This document shows, piece by piece, positions 37,197 through 49,575 of a DNA stretch of 64,000 bases; within the stretch, counting starts at the first letter, position 1, and each line of letters opens with the position of its first letter. The stretch is from Homalodisca vitripennis (taxonomy: Eukaryota; Arthropoda; Insecta; Hemiptera; Cicadellidae). The notes under the pieces were generated by a model. It ran no database searches. It worked only from the letters and a program-made list of their open reading frames with translations, and was not told the DNA's origin. The position numbers and the translations under genes are program-made. Location of the stretch: positions 70,439,501 through 70,503,500 of the forward strand of contig NC_060215.1 in assembly GCF_021130785.1 (NCBI RefSeq), given 5' to 3'.

Positions 37197-38088
37197 AATA
37201 TACTTACAGTATTGCACTAGAGACAAATGAGAGATGCATCGCTGTTACATACGATACTACAGACTGGTTTGATTCTCTACATTGCACGCAATTTTGAATA
37301 TGTGGCAAGCTATATTCTATAATATATTGAGAGAAGCTCAAGAAATACTCGCTCTGTCGTTTCTGCATTGTGTACTCCTCACCACCCAGAACAACGGCAT
37401 TCAACAGATATTTACTGTCACTGCATGTCGAACATAGAACTCTCTTCGTGAATATAATAGACAACCACTTTGGTTGGGCTGACGCTTAAAAAGCATTATG
37501 CTGGGTACTGACAGTCGGATGTGTGTGTATAATAATACTTGAATGGAAATTGAAGCAAAATTATTTGTACTTTTTACTATAACACATAATTATTTCACCG
37601 ATTTTTTTAAAGTCAAGTTTTTTTCAGATTTAGTAAACCGACTAGTATTTAACTTATAGTTTCAACATAAATGTGTTGTAAGTACATTGAAATTACAATA
37701 GAATACGTTTAAATTGCCATTAAGGTCCAACTTTTTTTCTCAATAAATAGGTATTTTCGATAATCAACTCCAGTGTGTTAGAGCGACTTTACTGAGGAAG
37801 CGACGTCCCACTCTTGATACTAGAGAGATGGGCAGAACGGGTCTATTGATTTCTAACTGGAAGATTGAGTTTGGTGTTCTTATTTTTGTAGCTATGGCAG
37901 ACTTCAATGACCCTCTGTTATTGATTCCGAGAGAAAGGTTTTAAACCTAAAAAGCTACGTCAGGAATGGTCTGCATTTAGTCAGGTATCGATGTCCGCGA
38001 CGTTTGCCGTGACTAAGCCCATCCTTCCGATAATCCTGCATCAGTCGACTGAATTCCCTCACACTCAATCCCATTAGCATAGGAACCA

Positions 38089-38355
38089 GTGGCGACAATA
38101 ACAAGAGGAGTAAAATATTTTCGGGCAAAGGAGCTGGCCTCTTATAGGGGATATTTCATACCGTTGAACACCAGGTCGCATACAGCCAAACGCATTCTGC
38201 CAACGAATCTCAGGCTCCTTCGACGGCACAGAGCCCGCCATGAGCTCTACCATGAATGGTATTGGTATAATATATTTGTAAAGCTTGGCTATGAGTTATG
38301 GGCGTCGAATGATGTAAACGCTTATTGGATTGGAGGACACATTTTTTTACATTAA
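38089..38355 (+). other. Unidentified 88-codon open frame
   Basis: The frame has Arg-rich composition and a GC content above its surroundings (NTRSHTAKRILPTNLRLLRR). No domain, splice pair or neighbour explains it. It is perhaps a piece of an old element, and chance cannot be excluded. Confidence 0.2.
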
Positions 38356-39719
38356 TTTCCATGAAAATATTCTTAGGGTACTTACGAAACTTTTTCTTTA
38401 ATTTTGGTGGCCCCTTAAGAAAGCAATAACACCAAAATACAACAAGCAATAAAAAAAGGTAATAACACTAACTTTTTATCGGCACATTCATCATTTGGTA
38501 ATTAGTCTATGGAAGTTTTGGAAAATTTTAGGATTTCCGTTGTGTTATTAGAAAGATTTGGTTTACTATCAAATGACTATTTCCTTATAAAAAAGTCATA
38601 CGTTATTTTTTTAATACTATGAAAATAAACTACACGCGATACTTCTGGCTATAAAATTGGTATAACATCAACTAACATTTAAAATTATATTTTGTAAATA
38701 CATTAAAATCAATATTATTAATAATTTATTGTAGAAATTATACAAGTCTTCAATAAAGGGAGCCAAAGAAGGGAGTGGGTGGGGTAAGAGATACAAGAGT
38801 CTGCTGGCTGCAAACTCTCATCAGTTTATTCCCAGATCTCAAATGAAACTAATACCACTCTGTCTACTGTTCGGAATAAAGAAGCTTTGGTCGCTGATCA
38901 ATCAATCCACTTAACCAGATGGTATAGAAGAAGGTTAAAGACAACGTAGCCTGTGCAAGGTTTGAAAAGGCGCACAAGCAATAAATTGATTTTTTTACTT
39001 CATACAATATAGAAATACAGGTTTTAATTTGGTCATTTATGTATCACAATACTAGTCTCCTGTGGAACAGATCGATGAAAGTTCATATGGTAAAATAGGC
39101 ACTGTTAGTTTTCATTAGTGTAACAAGTTAGCTAAGGAATTATTTTAGAAGATCCTTACCCGATCGTTTAACAAACACAAGAAAAAACTAGTTACAAATA
39201 AACTTATAAATTCATATTGAAAAGAGTTACAGCTTCAGTGCTGTCACAACACTAGTCGCTTACACTACGATGTCGTAGTGCTTACGGTATAGTTCGTTAC
39301 AATGATAAACAACTGTTTATCCTTAGTTGTTGTATTGTTATCCTATATACCTCACTAAAAATATCTGTGTCTTTTTAAATTTCATTACCCAATTATAATA
39401 CTATCCTACAGAAAAACACTAGGACTCCAAAAATGTATTTTTTTCAACAAAAACTGCAAGAGCAGGAAACGTAGTCAAAATTCATTTGTTATATTATAGA
39501 ATTTATTGTACCATAACAAAAAGTACCACATATTTCTTTCTCGGAAAGTTTTCACTGGATTTTGCATTACTTTCTTGGAATTGTAATACGCCCTCGGAAT
39601 AAGGGAGCTTTCCTGGTTAGTAAAGAGTTACAAGTATAAAATCTCATCGTTTTCCAAGAACGTTACACATTAAGTCTTTGTCGGTTTAATATTTTTATTG
39701 TTGTAGGCTTTAACGTTAT

Positions 39720-42300
39720 TGCATATTTTTTACGCTGATGTACTATGTATTTCGCATTACCCTTCTTCAGGTAAAATTAACAAAGTGAAACACATAAAAT
39801 TACCAAAAACATAAATACAAACAGATAAATAAATCAATAAACATAATATTTTTGAAATGTAAAACATTTGTTCAAACTGTGCTCAAAAAATATGTGGTGA
39901 GTGTTCAGACTATTTAAATTTACTATCGAAGATTCAATCCATAAGGAAATTTAGATTTTGTGACAGTTTGACATGCTTGATCTAAATTTCTTAATTTTGA
40001 TGTATTTGAATTATGATTAATTTATCGTATTGGTTTCACTTTATATTAATATTCAAAAGATTATTTGTGTATTTTAATATGAATGACTAATGGTTTTGTT
40101 TCATCATAATACTTGAAATTATAACGGTGATCTGTTAATTCTTATTCTTAGATTATTTGTTGTAGAGCCAATGTAGTCTTTCGGGAATTTTTTACATTTA
40201 ATTTGATACACTACGTTTTTTGTATCACATGTCAAATTGACAATAATTTTGTAAACTTATTAGTTGAATTCCTTTCGAATTCTGATGACTCTTCTATTTC
40301 ATTACGTACCATGCATCTTGATTTATTACAAGGATGTGCTCCCTTGAAATTAGTTTCCACATCAGAATCAGCTGGTAATTTTGCTTTGATATAAAGTCCT
40401 TTAAGATAGGAGGTCTTTTAAAAACAATGCGTGGAATACTTTTCAGAAATGAGTCTGTCAGTGGATAATTTTGTAAGCTACTTTAAAAATGTTGTTAATT
40501 TTCTAGAGACCAGGATGATATTGTGGTATTAATTTCGGCTCATTATAATCTTTCTTTTTGTCATAAGTATTATTCAGGTTACTTTCATTGAGCTGTAGCT
40601 TTTCATTCTAAAGCTTCTCAGGATATCCTCGTTTTAAAAAACGCATCATATATGTCACTACAGTAATTTTTAAGATCTTCACCATCGCTGCATAATTTTG
40701 TTGCTCTTGCAAACCAGACTTTTGGGAATCGATCTTTTTACATATACAGGGTGACAACTGTTTTAGTGAAGATATTGGTTTTAGTAGGTTTTACATTAAT
40801 TTTTATGTTTCAAGTAACCTTCCTTGATGTAAACGTCAATATCCAGAAATGTCAATGAACCTGATGAAATTTCCCAAGTCAATTTTAAATTGTTTTCGAA
40901 GAGTTCAATGCGTTTAAGAAACCTAAAAGTGTTTTATTCCTCTCTGTCCATAACATAAAAATGTCGGCTATATATCTAGTCCAGAATAAAGGTTTAAACA
41001 TTTGAGAATATAAAAACTCTTGCTCAAATTTCGTCATAAAAAGATTTGCTTATGATAGGGCATATGCCATTCGGGTTTTGAAATCGAAAACAAATTGGAA
41101 GATAATATAAAATTTATGAGAGCAATGATAAAGTTAGTGCTTGATTTTGAATTTCCAGGCCTTTTATTTAGAAATTGTTTCACAGCTTCCATAACGTTAG
41201 TGTGGTCAATATTGGTATATAAGGAACATGAATCGTTACTAACGTTACATCTGTTGCAACATGTCGGGTTATTTCTTTTAATCTTTCAATAACATAATCA
41301 GTGTTTTACAAGTAAGATGGTACATTTTTTTAAAAAACTCCTGTAGGTAACCGTCTACAAACCCTGGTATTCTTTCTGTGGGGGATAATACTGAGGCGAC
41401 TATAGGACGACCAGGTGGTGATATCTTTGTTTTATGGACTTTAGGTAACAGGTAGAAAACGGGTGTTGGAGGATTTATATTTATTAAAATATCAAGTATC
41501 TCTTTTGGAAATCTCTCTTTAAACTCTATAGTTTCTCCAAAAATTTAGTTATTTCTTTATTGAAGTGGATTGTCATATCAGATTTTAATAACTGATAAGT
41601 GTCTTCATTTTACAATTGACGACTGATCTGAAATGTTCATGATTGCTGTTACGTCACCTTTGTCAGCAGGAAAAATTACAATATTTTTTTATGTTTCAGC
41701 GATGAAATGGCTTTAGATTCTTCCTTAAAAAGATTGGTTGACGTCGAAAAATCATCAGAAAAATTTGGATTAGCAATATTAGATAAAATAACATTCAAAA
41801 ATTGTTCAATTGAATGGTCTGGACTTAATGGTGGTGGTTCCCAACTGTACGTATCCTTGAAGTCTTCAGTGAACGTTTTCATTTCAACATTCATGCAATT
41901 TAAATTGCTACTATTTTTGTGTGTTCATTTGAGAGTCTTTTTTACTATCAACAAAGTTGTTTTTTGTTTGATCTGACATTTCGGGCAAATTGAATAGTAT
42001 CCATCACTAATTGAATGCGGTCAAAAGTTGGAGTTGGAGCATGTTACGTTCCTTAGACAACAATGCATTGCAAATTGTATAAGCATATTGTTTTGTCGAG
42101 ATGATGGAGGTAGCGATGAGTACGGGTTTGGGGATGAAGGCGGAGGTATTGATGGAGGTAATCTGAAGCTATTTAATAGAGACGAGTCTATGGATATGTT
42201 GTTGTTATTTTAAGTGGGCTGCAATTCGCTTGAAGATTTCAAGGGTAAAGGAGTTTATTGTACTGTCGCGTATACATTAAATTTTGAGTTCCTGAATTGG
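39720..42300 (-). mobile_element. Penelope-like element (reverse transcriptase plus GIY-YIG endonuclease), degenerate
   Basis: Read on the minus strand in the order expected for a Penelope-like element. N-terminal region: TNLFKEESKAISSLKH, then IVIFPADKGDVTAIM (about 41900-41650; family 'L.keE..AL..Lk...diVi.pADKG...v.m'). RT core: FYLLPKVHK-like and GRPIVAS-like residues in broken frames (about 41470-41380), SLYTNIDHTNVMEAV (about 41210), and RYIADIFMLWTER (about 40970). A GIY-YIG endonuclease start follows at 40214-40161. The end region carries acctgaagaaggg (near 39770), the CTGAAGAAGG-type motif seen at Penelope ends. Many stops and shifts make it inactive. Confidence 0.75.
40130..40262 (-). 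pseudogene. GIY-YIG endonuclease domain start of the PLE
   Basis: A minus-strand frame reads LTCDTKNVVYQIKCKKF, then PKDYIGSTTNNLRIRIN. This is the family signature: a Cys before 'knvVY.i.C..C...YiGeT...l..R'. It encodes the DNA-nicking enzyme that defines most animal Penelope elements. The domain is cut short by stops on its C-terminal side. Confidence 0.75.
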
Positions 42301-42800
42301 TTTGGAACTGGGGTATAAACTCTCCTGAACGTAGAACATTATTAATATAAATATTATGCTGTATGTACATAATTTGTGCAATATTAAAACAATAGGTCTG
42401 ATAGTAAAGATTGGTAAACTTTCGCTGATGAATTTTGCATTTTGTAGAAATTCATGGCATGTTGTCTAATTTCATCACAAATGGTAGCGTAAATGGAAAG
42501 GTATAATATACAAACTGTTGAAATATGTATGCTTGACGAAAATGGAATTAAAGTTGTCTTCTGTAAAGATCATAAACTGTATTTCTAAGCACTGTACTAG
42601 TATTAAGTGAAATCTCACTGTAAGACCTTTTGACAAAAGCACTAATTGTATACAAGCAGAAAAAAATATAACGTGACAGTAAAATTTTACTAATTTTACC
42701 ATATGAAATCAAAGTAGTTTTTGAGCTCATTCCTGTTATTCATCAGTGTATGTATGCTTCACGACCACGAACAGTCCTCAGCTGAAGTAATCACTTCGTT
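42301..42800. other. Possible 5' flank of the PLE, no clear content
   Basis: Short open frames on the minus strand have no recognisable motif. The element's left boundary could not be placed. Confidence 0.3.
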
Positions 42801-44149
42801 AATGTCATTAAGAATATTATTCCTACCAAAGTGGATTGTAAGGGAGTTTTAGTTATACGATAAGTTAGTAGTTGTACGATTAAAAGCAGAATTGCAGAAC
42901 CACGTTCGTAAATTTGGCACGCATTTATTAATAATGAACTATATATTTAAAAATATAGTTCAAATTGCATTTAAATTATAATAAAGTTTAGCTTGCAAGA
43001 TATCGCATAATACACATTATACTCTCGCAGGTACACCACTCAAAGCATATGCTTTTAGTTTATCTAAAAATATTTAAAATTAAACTCATTTTCATTAATT
43101 TGATTACAGGGTCATGCTAGAACAATAACCCTCTGGTCTAGATGTGGTTCAGTTTCTAAGTCTAATTTAATCTTGATCTTTTGTTATCACCCATTTCCTT
43201 CTGCTGAATCTAAATTTCCAATAAATATAGTAATGTCTGGTGAAAGCTTTTCTTTCTTAAGCTATAACCTAAGCGAATTATACATTTTTTAATGAAATGT
43301 ATGACGAGATTACATTTTAAAATGAAACATGGTATGATGTTTAATAGAATAGGAAATAAGAAATAATTTAGTTTTTGTAAAAAACCTATATTTTCCTTGT
43401 CATTTTTAAAGTAAGCGTATATACAGGAAAAATGTCTATCTTGAGCCAATTTTTGAGGGCCTGATTAAAGATGATCCGAACCGCTACTTTAAATGCCTAC
43501 AATCCCTCGTGTAATAATAAAAAAACTTTAAAATTTTTTATCCCTTCAGTGAAGATATCTTAGAGGGCTGTCTTAGATATATCTTAGAGGTTGTGAGTGA
43601 CTATGAATGAAAACAACTAATCACAGCACCTAAAACCGTTAGTACAATCTATATGGTAGAATAGAATTACAAAGATCAGCCCTGCAATAAAAAGTGGTTG
43701 TTTGAACAGTTTTATCATTAATGATGTCTACTATATAACTATGCGCGGCCAACTTGGGTCAAGTTGTGTTGCTTCTTCTTTGTAACTATCTCTATTTTTT
43801 TACAATGTAGGATTACATTTCTTATCACGTTCTAATCTTACAACCGTTTTAAAACTAACGTGTATGCGATTTGAAACTAAGATATCATTTTCTAAAATAA
43901 TATTCCAATTTTATTTATTTGAAGTTAAAGTAGCACATGTGAATTACGGCTGAAATTGAAACGAACGATCAAGAAAAAATATTTAACTTTTCCAGATAAA
44001 ATATATATAAAATAGTAAATGTTGTATATTTAAGTCAAATGTTGATTTTCAATATACCTCACATTATGGTTACAAAGAGTTTTAAATGAACACTAATATA
44101 AATTGTCTATACTAATTAATTTTGTTTACTTAAAGGAATAGTAGCTTAC

Positions 44150-44216
44150 CTGGAAGAATTGGAAACCTTGCAAATTCTAGGTGAGTCTTCCATTTCGGTA
44201 TGAACACCTTCTGCAC
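44150..44216 (-). CDS. Short exon of the minus-strand membrane-protein gene (AEGVHTEMEDSP segment)
   Basis: 67 nt with acceptor gattttgtag and a consensus donor CCAG/gtaagc. Two leading bases (GT) complete a Gly codon left by exon 48379-48473. The 21 codons read AEGVHTEMEDSPRICKVSNS plus Ser, and AG is left over. A second frame in the same interval is also open but cannot be joined by phase to either neighbour, so it was set aside. The start resembles exon 51084-51179 in both DNA and protein (Gly-Ala-Glu-Gly-Val in both). Confidence 0.8.
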
Positions 44217-44746
44217 CTACAAAATCAAAATCAAATCATTCAATTATTCTTCGTTACATATAAACTGAATCTTAGACTATTTCAGAATCCCTTAAATTAT
44301 GAATTCAAATCGAGTTTTTCATAAATAGGATTATGTCATAAAATTGCAAATTTAATAATAAAAAAAAGAAATAAATTGTCTCTGCTTATATTTAAATAAA
44401 ATGACTTTGATACATATTGTAACTCTTGGTAGGAAAGTCCATTCCAACGCACCCAGAAAATTGTGCACTCTAACTCATCAAGACTTGTATCTCGGCAACT
44501 TTCTTACTAGACTCTCAGTATTACAAAGTTCTAATCTAGAAAGCATTTTGTAATTCTAGCAGAACTGTCTATTGACAACGGCATGAGACACGTTGGGATT
44601 TAAAGGCTAATGAGACAAAGTTCTTAACTCGGAGAGCATACCAGTTTGTTGTTAAGCCGATTAGTGATTACACAAATAAATGTAAATGTAAAAATATTCG
44701 TGGTATGTACTTCAGAACATTAATTGTAATATTAATTGATTATTTG

Positions 44747-44790
44747 TAATTAGCCAGTACGGTGGAGGGCTCCACCATATTGGCTAATTA
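44747..44790. repeat. Two-tier perfect hairpin
   Basis: TAATTAGCCA (44747-44756) pairs with TGGCTAATTA (44781-44790). Inside it, GGTGGAG (44761-44767) pairs with CTCCACC (44770-44776). The two stems are separated by a 4+4 internal loop (gtac and atat) and closed by a 2-nt tip, giving 17 paired positions. It extrudes readily as DNA and could be a MITE core or foldback element. Confidence 0.93.
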
Positions 44791-46817
44791 AAACAATGAA
44801 GTAGAAGGAAACCAGTTGTTTAGACAGGACCTTTATTGTAATATCAACGCCTGTGTAATTTATTTGCCTTTAATAAGTGTGTTAAACAGCAGTTTCTGAA
44901 ATGTTTGTACTTTTTATTTTATACTCAATGACTCGGAGTTCCAACTGTATTTGGATATCAAAACAGCTTCATAGTGAGAACCCACGGGTTTAAATTTAGT
45001 TATTTGCATAATCTTATGGTACTTGGTTTAGTTTTTCTGTTCTGTATTTTAAATTTATTCTAATTTTGAAATGAGACCTATTGAGATGAGAGAAAAAATT
45101 CGTATTTTACAGGATATTTGAGACACGACTTGAATAAACATTTTACGCAACATTTTATGTGACCTAGTTCAGTTGCTTAATTCAGAAAAAGGTTCAAGGT
45201 CTCATGCTTTTATGCGGACGTTCATACGAATAGTAAGAAATGCAAATAATAACTGCGTTAATAGTTATGCGACAGTAGTTTAAACTTTCAAGCATCACAA
45301 CTCAATGATTGAGAGAATATTGAGATTGAAGACGCGTGTTTTGTCACAGATATCTTTTGTTTGGAAAATTTTTATAAAGTAAATATAATTGAAGTTACAA
45401 ATTTCAAGCATGAAATTAAAATTATTGTAGTTATTTATTGTTTGAACATATCCGGTTTTCTCAGATTTCAACTGCGCAATTGTTGAATTGCGAGGTTTCG
45501 AAACTGTATCTTAGCGAATTAGTGAAAGGTGGAGTGTTAAAGAGGTGGGAATAACCTGAAACATTTATCTAATTACGTTTAGTGGTACTACAGATTACTA
45601 TATTTATTTGGGTAGGCTCCCACTCACGCGTACAGTTCACCAGCCTTCCTACTGGCCAATAACATCAGACTCGTAGACCTCTCGGTAGATCACGTGTCAG
45701 TAAAAATCAGTAAAAAAACAGTAAAGAGACCCAAGCAAGTAACGATTAAGAGAAATTAAGCTTTTCTTAGAACAAACTCAGGTATCGTTTCACGCCACGC
45801 AAAAATTCGAGGAACGTGAAAAACCTACATTGCGACTTTGAGGTGTTATAGGGTCAAAAGTCCCTCATGTTAAAATGTAAACTCTGAAACTATGAAACCT
45901 ATATTTTGTACTGATATATAATTAGAGTCAAGATGAAATACTCTCTTAAAGAGTAAAATATGTACCACCTTTTTGAACATCTTTCGTACGACATTTACGG
46001 AAGAAAACTAGTTTAAAATGTATAGAGTTTTGGGGCCTATTTTAAAATCATGACTAGCGCAGTTTTCCGTATGGGAAGTAAATTGTACTGTTAATATAAT
46101 CTGCCTTAAAAAAGGCACAATAAGAGCAACGATATTATATTGTTTTACAAGACTACCATCAATAAAACAAACTGGGTGAATTTTAAGTTTTTTATGGCAG
46201 ATTGGACAGTATCAACCAATACGGGAGGTATATATGTATATACTTCTTATAGATCGCTCATATATGTTTATCTCAGATTCCTTGTGTAACTAGTTAACTC
46301 AATAAAAGGGACGTAGTATTTTCCAAACTTCTAACACAGCACAGGGCTATTAGATACTGGCAACTGGAAGTAAGAGTGAATATTTCATGAACCTGTAAAA
46401 ACATTGTTTCTAAATTTGGCCACTTTCGACTTCAGATACCATTATACATTTCTAGATTGCCCTCAGAAGTTCTTCTTTTAACTCCTATCTCAGGCTTCAA
46501 TTAAATTAGTCATCTGTAATTTTATTATACATATTTTACGCACACCCGCTTAAGTAGTAATGTACCGCTTACGCAAGTTACTGAAACACATTTGACAGAA
46601 GAAGAGAGAAGATTATTAACTAAGTTATAGGATGAAAGCCAGAAGCATGAAAACTAATAATCTCCGGGTGAAAAGTACTAGTATGAAGCAAAGGATACTT
46701 GTTTATGCAAATGATGTCTCAAGAGGAGGATGATACCTGAATGCAATGGACATTGCAACACCGCCAATATATTTGTGTTTTATATATCGATTTAATATAT
46801 ATCGTAATATATATTCG

Positions 46818-46842
46818 TATTATTATTATTATTATTAATATA
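46818..46842 (+). repeat. (ATT)n microsatellite
   Basis: A short tandem ATT tract in an AT-rich, TATATCG-containing stretch. Confidence 0.8.
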
Positions 46843-48378
46843 TAATCGTAAATGTGTAATAAGAGTCGAAGATATCAGGAGGATCTGTTGCAAAAATAAA
46901 AAGTATAGACTCAAGGTAGTCGAACCTTACACGTTTCAAGAAAATCTTCCAGATCAGGTTTATCCAGAAAGAAAATAGTCCTTGGTGACAGTGAGAAAGA
47001 CAAAGACGCTTACCTCTTGGTGCAATGGCATAGTATTTGAAATCTGTAAATAATACAAATATGGTACAACTGTACAACTGTCAAAATTGGTCAGTTGACA
47101 GCCATGTTTAGAACAAAGCAATAATTCCAGTTATAGAAGCTGGAACCAATAAGGTAAAGAAGGTAAAATATCTGGTCAGGTTTCGTCCATAAACCTGCTC
47201 TTTTCAGATAGTAAATTCCATAATTTTTCACTCACGTTTGTAGCTTCCAATCACTCAAAAGACGTTTATACATGGATTATATGGATAATACCTCTGAATG
47301 GACACTCTAAAAGACCATCCAAGATATCACCGAAATCAACTTGGCTTTTGAAGCTTTCATCATCTCAACAGACTGGACTCCAAACAGCTCTGGTAAAATT
47401 TGTTTATTTGAAACTAGATTGTAGTTATGTGATATGCACCTGAGGAATAGATCAGATTGCGGATCTTGATAACGTAATGTTGTACACTTTATAGCATATA
47501 ACGACGCCAAATGTCCGAAATCCTATTATCCTTTCAAGCTTCTATCGTCAATAACAAACTTTTAACAGAGAACTTCTAAAAGTGTTGGAACATAGCAGTA
47601 CCTTTTATATAAACTAAATATTTATTTAAATGAAAATGCAGCACCCATTAGTTAGTAAAGTTACGTTTTTACTTGACTCCAGGTGAATATTCATTACATG
47701 ACTGTAGCTGTCAGTTTCCTTTTGGATTTTCATCTGCTGGTATAATGTTATTCACAATTACTGCTTTTCCAATTCTTGTAATCAGTATTCTATACTTGAA
47801 CCGGAAATTGACTAACTTTAGTTTTTATACAGAATACGCTTGTTGCTAATACCACGTTTCATGTAGTGGTGTAGTGCTTGATGTTATTTCTTAGCTGTAA
47901 AAATATGTTTTATTAGTTAACTGTGTGTATTAAAAAACGTTCCGTAATATATTTGTATACGTTGTTACTTAACAATCGTATATTTCATTAGTATATTGCG
48001 ATGTATAATAATATTAGTGGTAGGCCAACCTCAGTAAGGAAACGTTGTGTTCTCAGTTGTAACAATGTCGTGTCAATATGTCGATAAAAATAGACGCCAT
48101 CAATTACTTGGAATCCTCAGTTCAGATAAAGCATCTTGTAATAGAATATATTGGACTCCTCGGTGAACGGAATTTCTAAAGGTTGGGTCGAGTTTCTCGG
48201 CCTGGCAAACAACAATAGCTATGTTTTGTCAACAAACGGTTACCACCTGTACATTTTCCATCGACATATTTCCTTAACTTTTCAATGCGTTTGCAAACTG
48301 TAAATATTAATTGAACTACGTCTAATACATTCACTAGACCATACTATTCTTATTATAGATGATTTACTATTATTTTAC

Positions 48379-48473
48379 CTGGAATGCTCTCCTCACTGGG
48401 GTCGTATCTACTGTGAGTGCTCGACCAGGACCCCCGCCTGTCCTGTACCTCCTCTCTGTCCCTGTCACCTGCA
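48379..48473 (-). CDS. Exon of the minus-strand membrane-protein gene (Arg/Asp/Ser-rich tail segment)
   Basis: 95 nt, ending at a CATTCCAG/gtaaaa donor. Two acceptors lie 5 nt apart (tgtgtag, then TGCAG). Only the outer one keeps phase with exon 51084-51179: AG+T gives Ser, then AGDRDREEVQDRRGSWSSTH and SRYDPSEESIP follow, leaving G. A good branch-point-like tactgac lies about 20 nt upstream. The sequence is strongly charged and intracellular in character. A different open frame exists but fits neither neighbour. Confidence 0.82.
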
Positions 48474-49259
48474 CTACACAACATACCAGTCAGTATTTAA
48501 CGATGGATTTAAACGATGGGTTAAAACAGCCAGAAACTAGATTTTACAGCAATTTGCAAAATTGGAAAACGTTGTTTTTATGGTTCATGAAACACTTTAA
48601 ATTAGTTAATTTAACAAGGGTGGGATAGGAATTGTTTTATACTTGTCTGTTGGGTTGGACTCAGGGGAAATAGCATTTCATTAACCCTATGAAACCCTAT
48701 TTGTATTATGTCTGTTACGCTTTACTACGAAATTCATCAAATTTCCAAAACATGTTAGGATGTTGAAGAGTACATTCCAGCAAAGGGTTTTGTTATAGTT
48801 CATCCATACTACGATAGTTTGGAGATATGTATAAGAGTTGGGTTTAATTTCGACGTGTGAGACGCTGTCGATTCAATACTATCACTAATCGAGAAGTAAT
48901 GGACGCATTACACGATTTCAGGGTGGCCCTCGAGCGAATGCCAGCTGGTAATTACGTTGGTGCTATTACAGCTGACAAAACGCCAGCCGGCCAACACGAA
49001 AGACAATACAACGCACCATTGTTAAATTGAATGCAAACAATACCACTTCAGTTCATGGGTGATGTATGTCGTCAACAGTAATGTTTCATTCCGCAGTGTG
49101 AGACGCGGAATAATATTTTCATGTGAGTTTAATCGACTTCTATTCCTCATAATCCTTGGAATACTGAAAATTTTCTTAGCAAATGTGCAAGCACTTATGT
49201 GAAATAGCAATTGATAAGTCGATATATATGTCAAGCACGAAAGAAAAAGGCATTATCAG

Positions 49260-49575
49260 GTTCAAAAATAGACGAGCAACGATCATGAGACAAGATTGAA
49301 ATCGATTATGCACTGCTCGTTTGTGGCGGAGCTGAGACGAAGATACCTGAACCGGATGATCGTGGCGGGCGGCGGAGCTACTCTTTGAAACGTGACTGTG
49401 TGAATGGAAGAGTGAATGGAATACCGTAAGTGTAAGTTTTAGTTAATAAGCCTTATTTTGCACTATTAAGATTAATTTTGTTTAAGAGGTTAAATGTAAG
49501 AAAGGACTATATATGGTCCTAATTTCGCCTCAATAAAGAAGTGTTTCTTTCTTTCTTTTCTTTCTTTCTCAAGTC
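49260..49575 (+). mobile_element. LINE E: 3' end of a LINE related to LINE A
   Basis: The end (49485-49538) matches the end of LINE A (58888-58944) by eye: gaggttaa, then aggact, a short spacer, the complementary (g/a)gtcct, then aa(t/c)ttcgcctc and AATAAAG. It finishes in a (TTTC)n tail to about 49570. The upstream GC-richer sequence is probably the end of ORF2 and the UTR, but no ORF2 motif is legible. Confidence 0.6.
49540..49571 (+). repeat. (TTTC)n tail
   Basis: A TTTC-rich tandem tract right after the AATAAAG end of LINE E. Confidence 0.85.

Larger units (their letters stand above)
18637..44149. other. Very large (25.5 kb) intron carrying most mobile elements
   Basis: This interval separates phase-compatible exons 44150-44216 and 18534-18636. 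It holds, in order, repeat copies at 20.4 and 21.7 kb, LINE D, a GC-rich regulatory-looking block, LINEs B and C, and a PLE. The stretches 18.64-20.4, 22.5-25.0, 25.8-29.0, 37.2-39.7 and 42.8-44.15 kb contain nothing I can support apart from the hairpins listed separately. Confidence 0.7.
44217..48378. other. Intron of about 4.2 kb
   Basis: Contains a strong hairpin at 44747-44790 and an ATT-rich microsatellite near 46820. A GC-richer patch at 45610-45710 has a donor-like site on the minus strand but no phase-compatible open exon. Confidence 0.7.

Noticed and set aside
39263..39280. 8-bp hairpin CACTACGA/TCGTAGTG
   Set aside because: It is real but short, with no context to make it informative.
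44150..44216. Alternative frame KVFIPKWKTHLEFARF in the 44.2-kb exon
   Set aside because: It looks protein-like but leaves one base where the next exon needs two, and its entry phase does not fit.
45610..45710. GC-richer patch with a gtgagt donor on the minus strand
   Set aside because: Every acceptor tried gives a stop or the wrong phase between exons 48379-48473 and 44150-44216, which already join.
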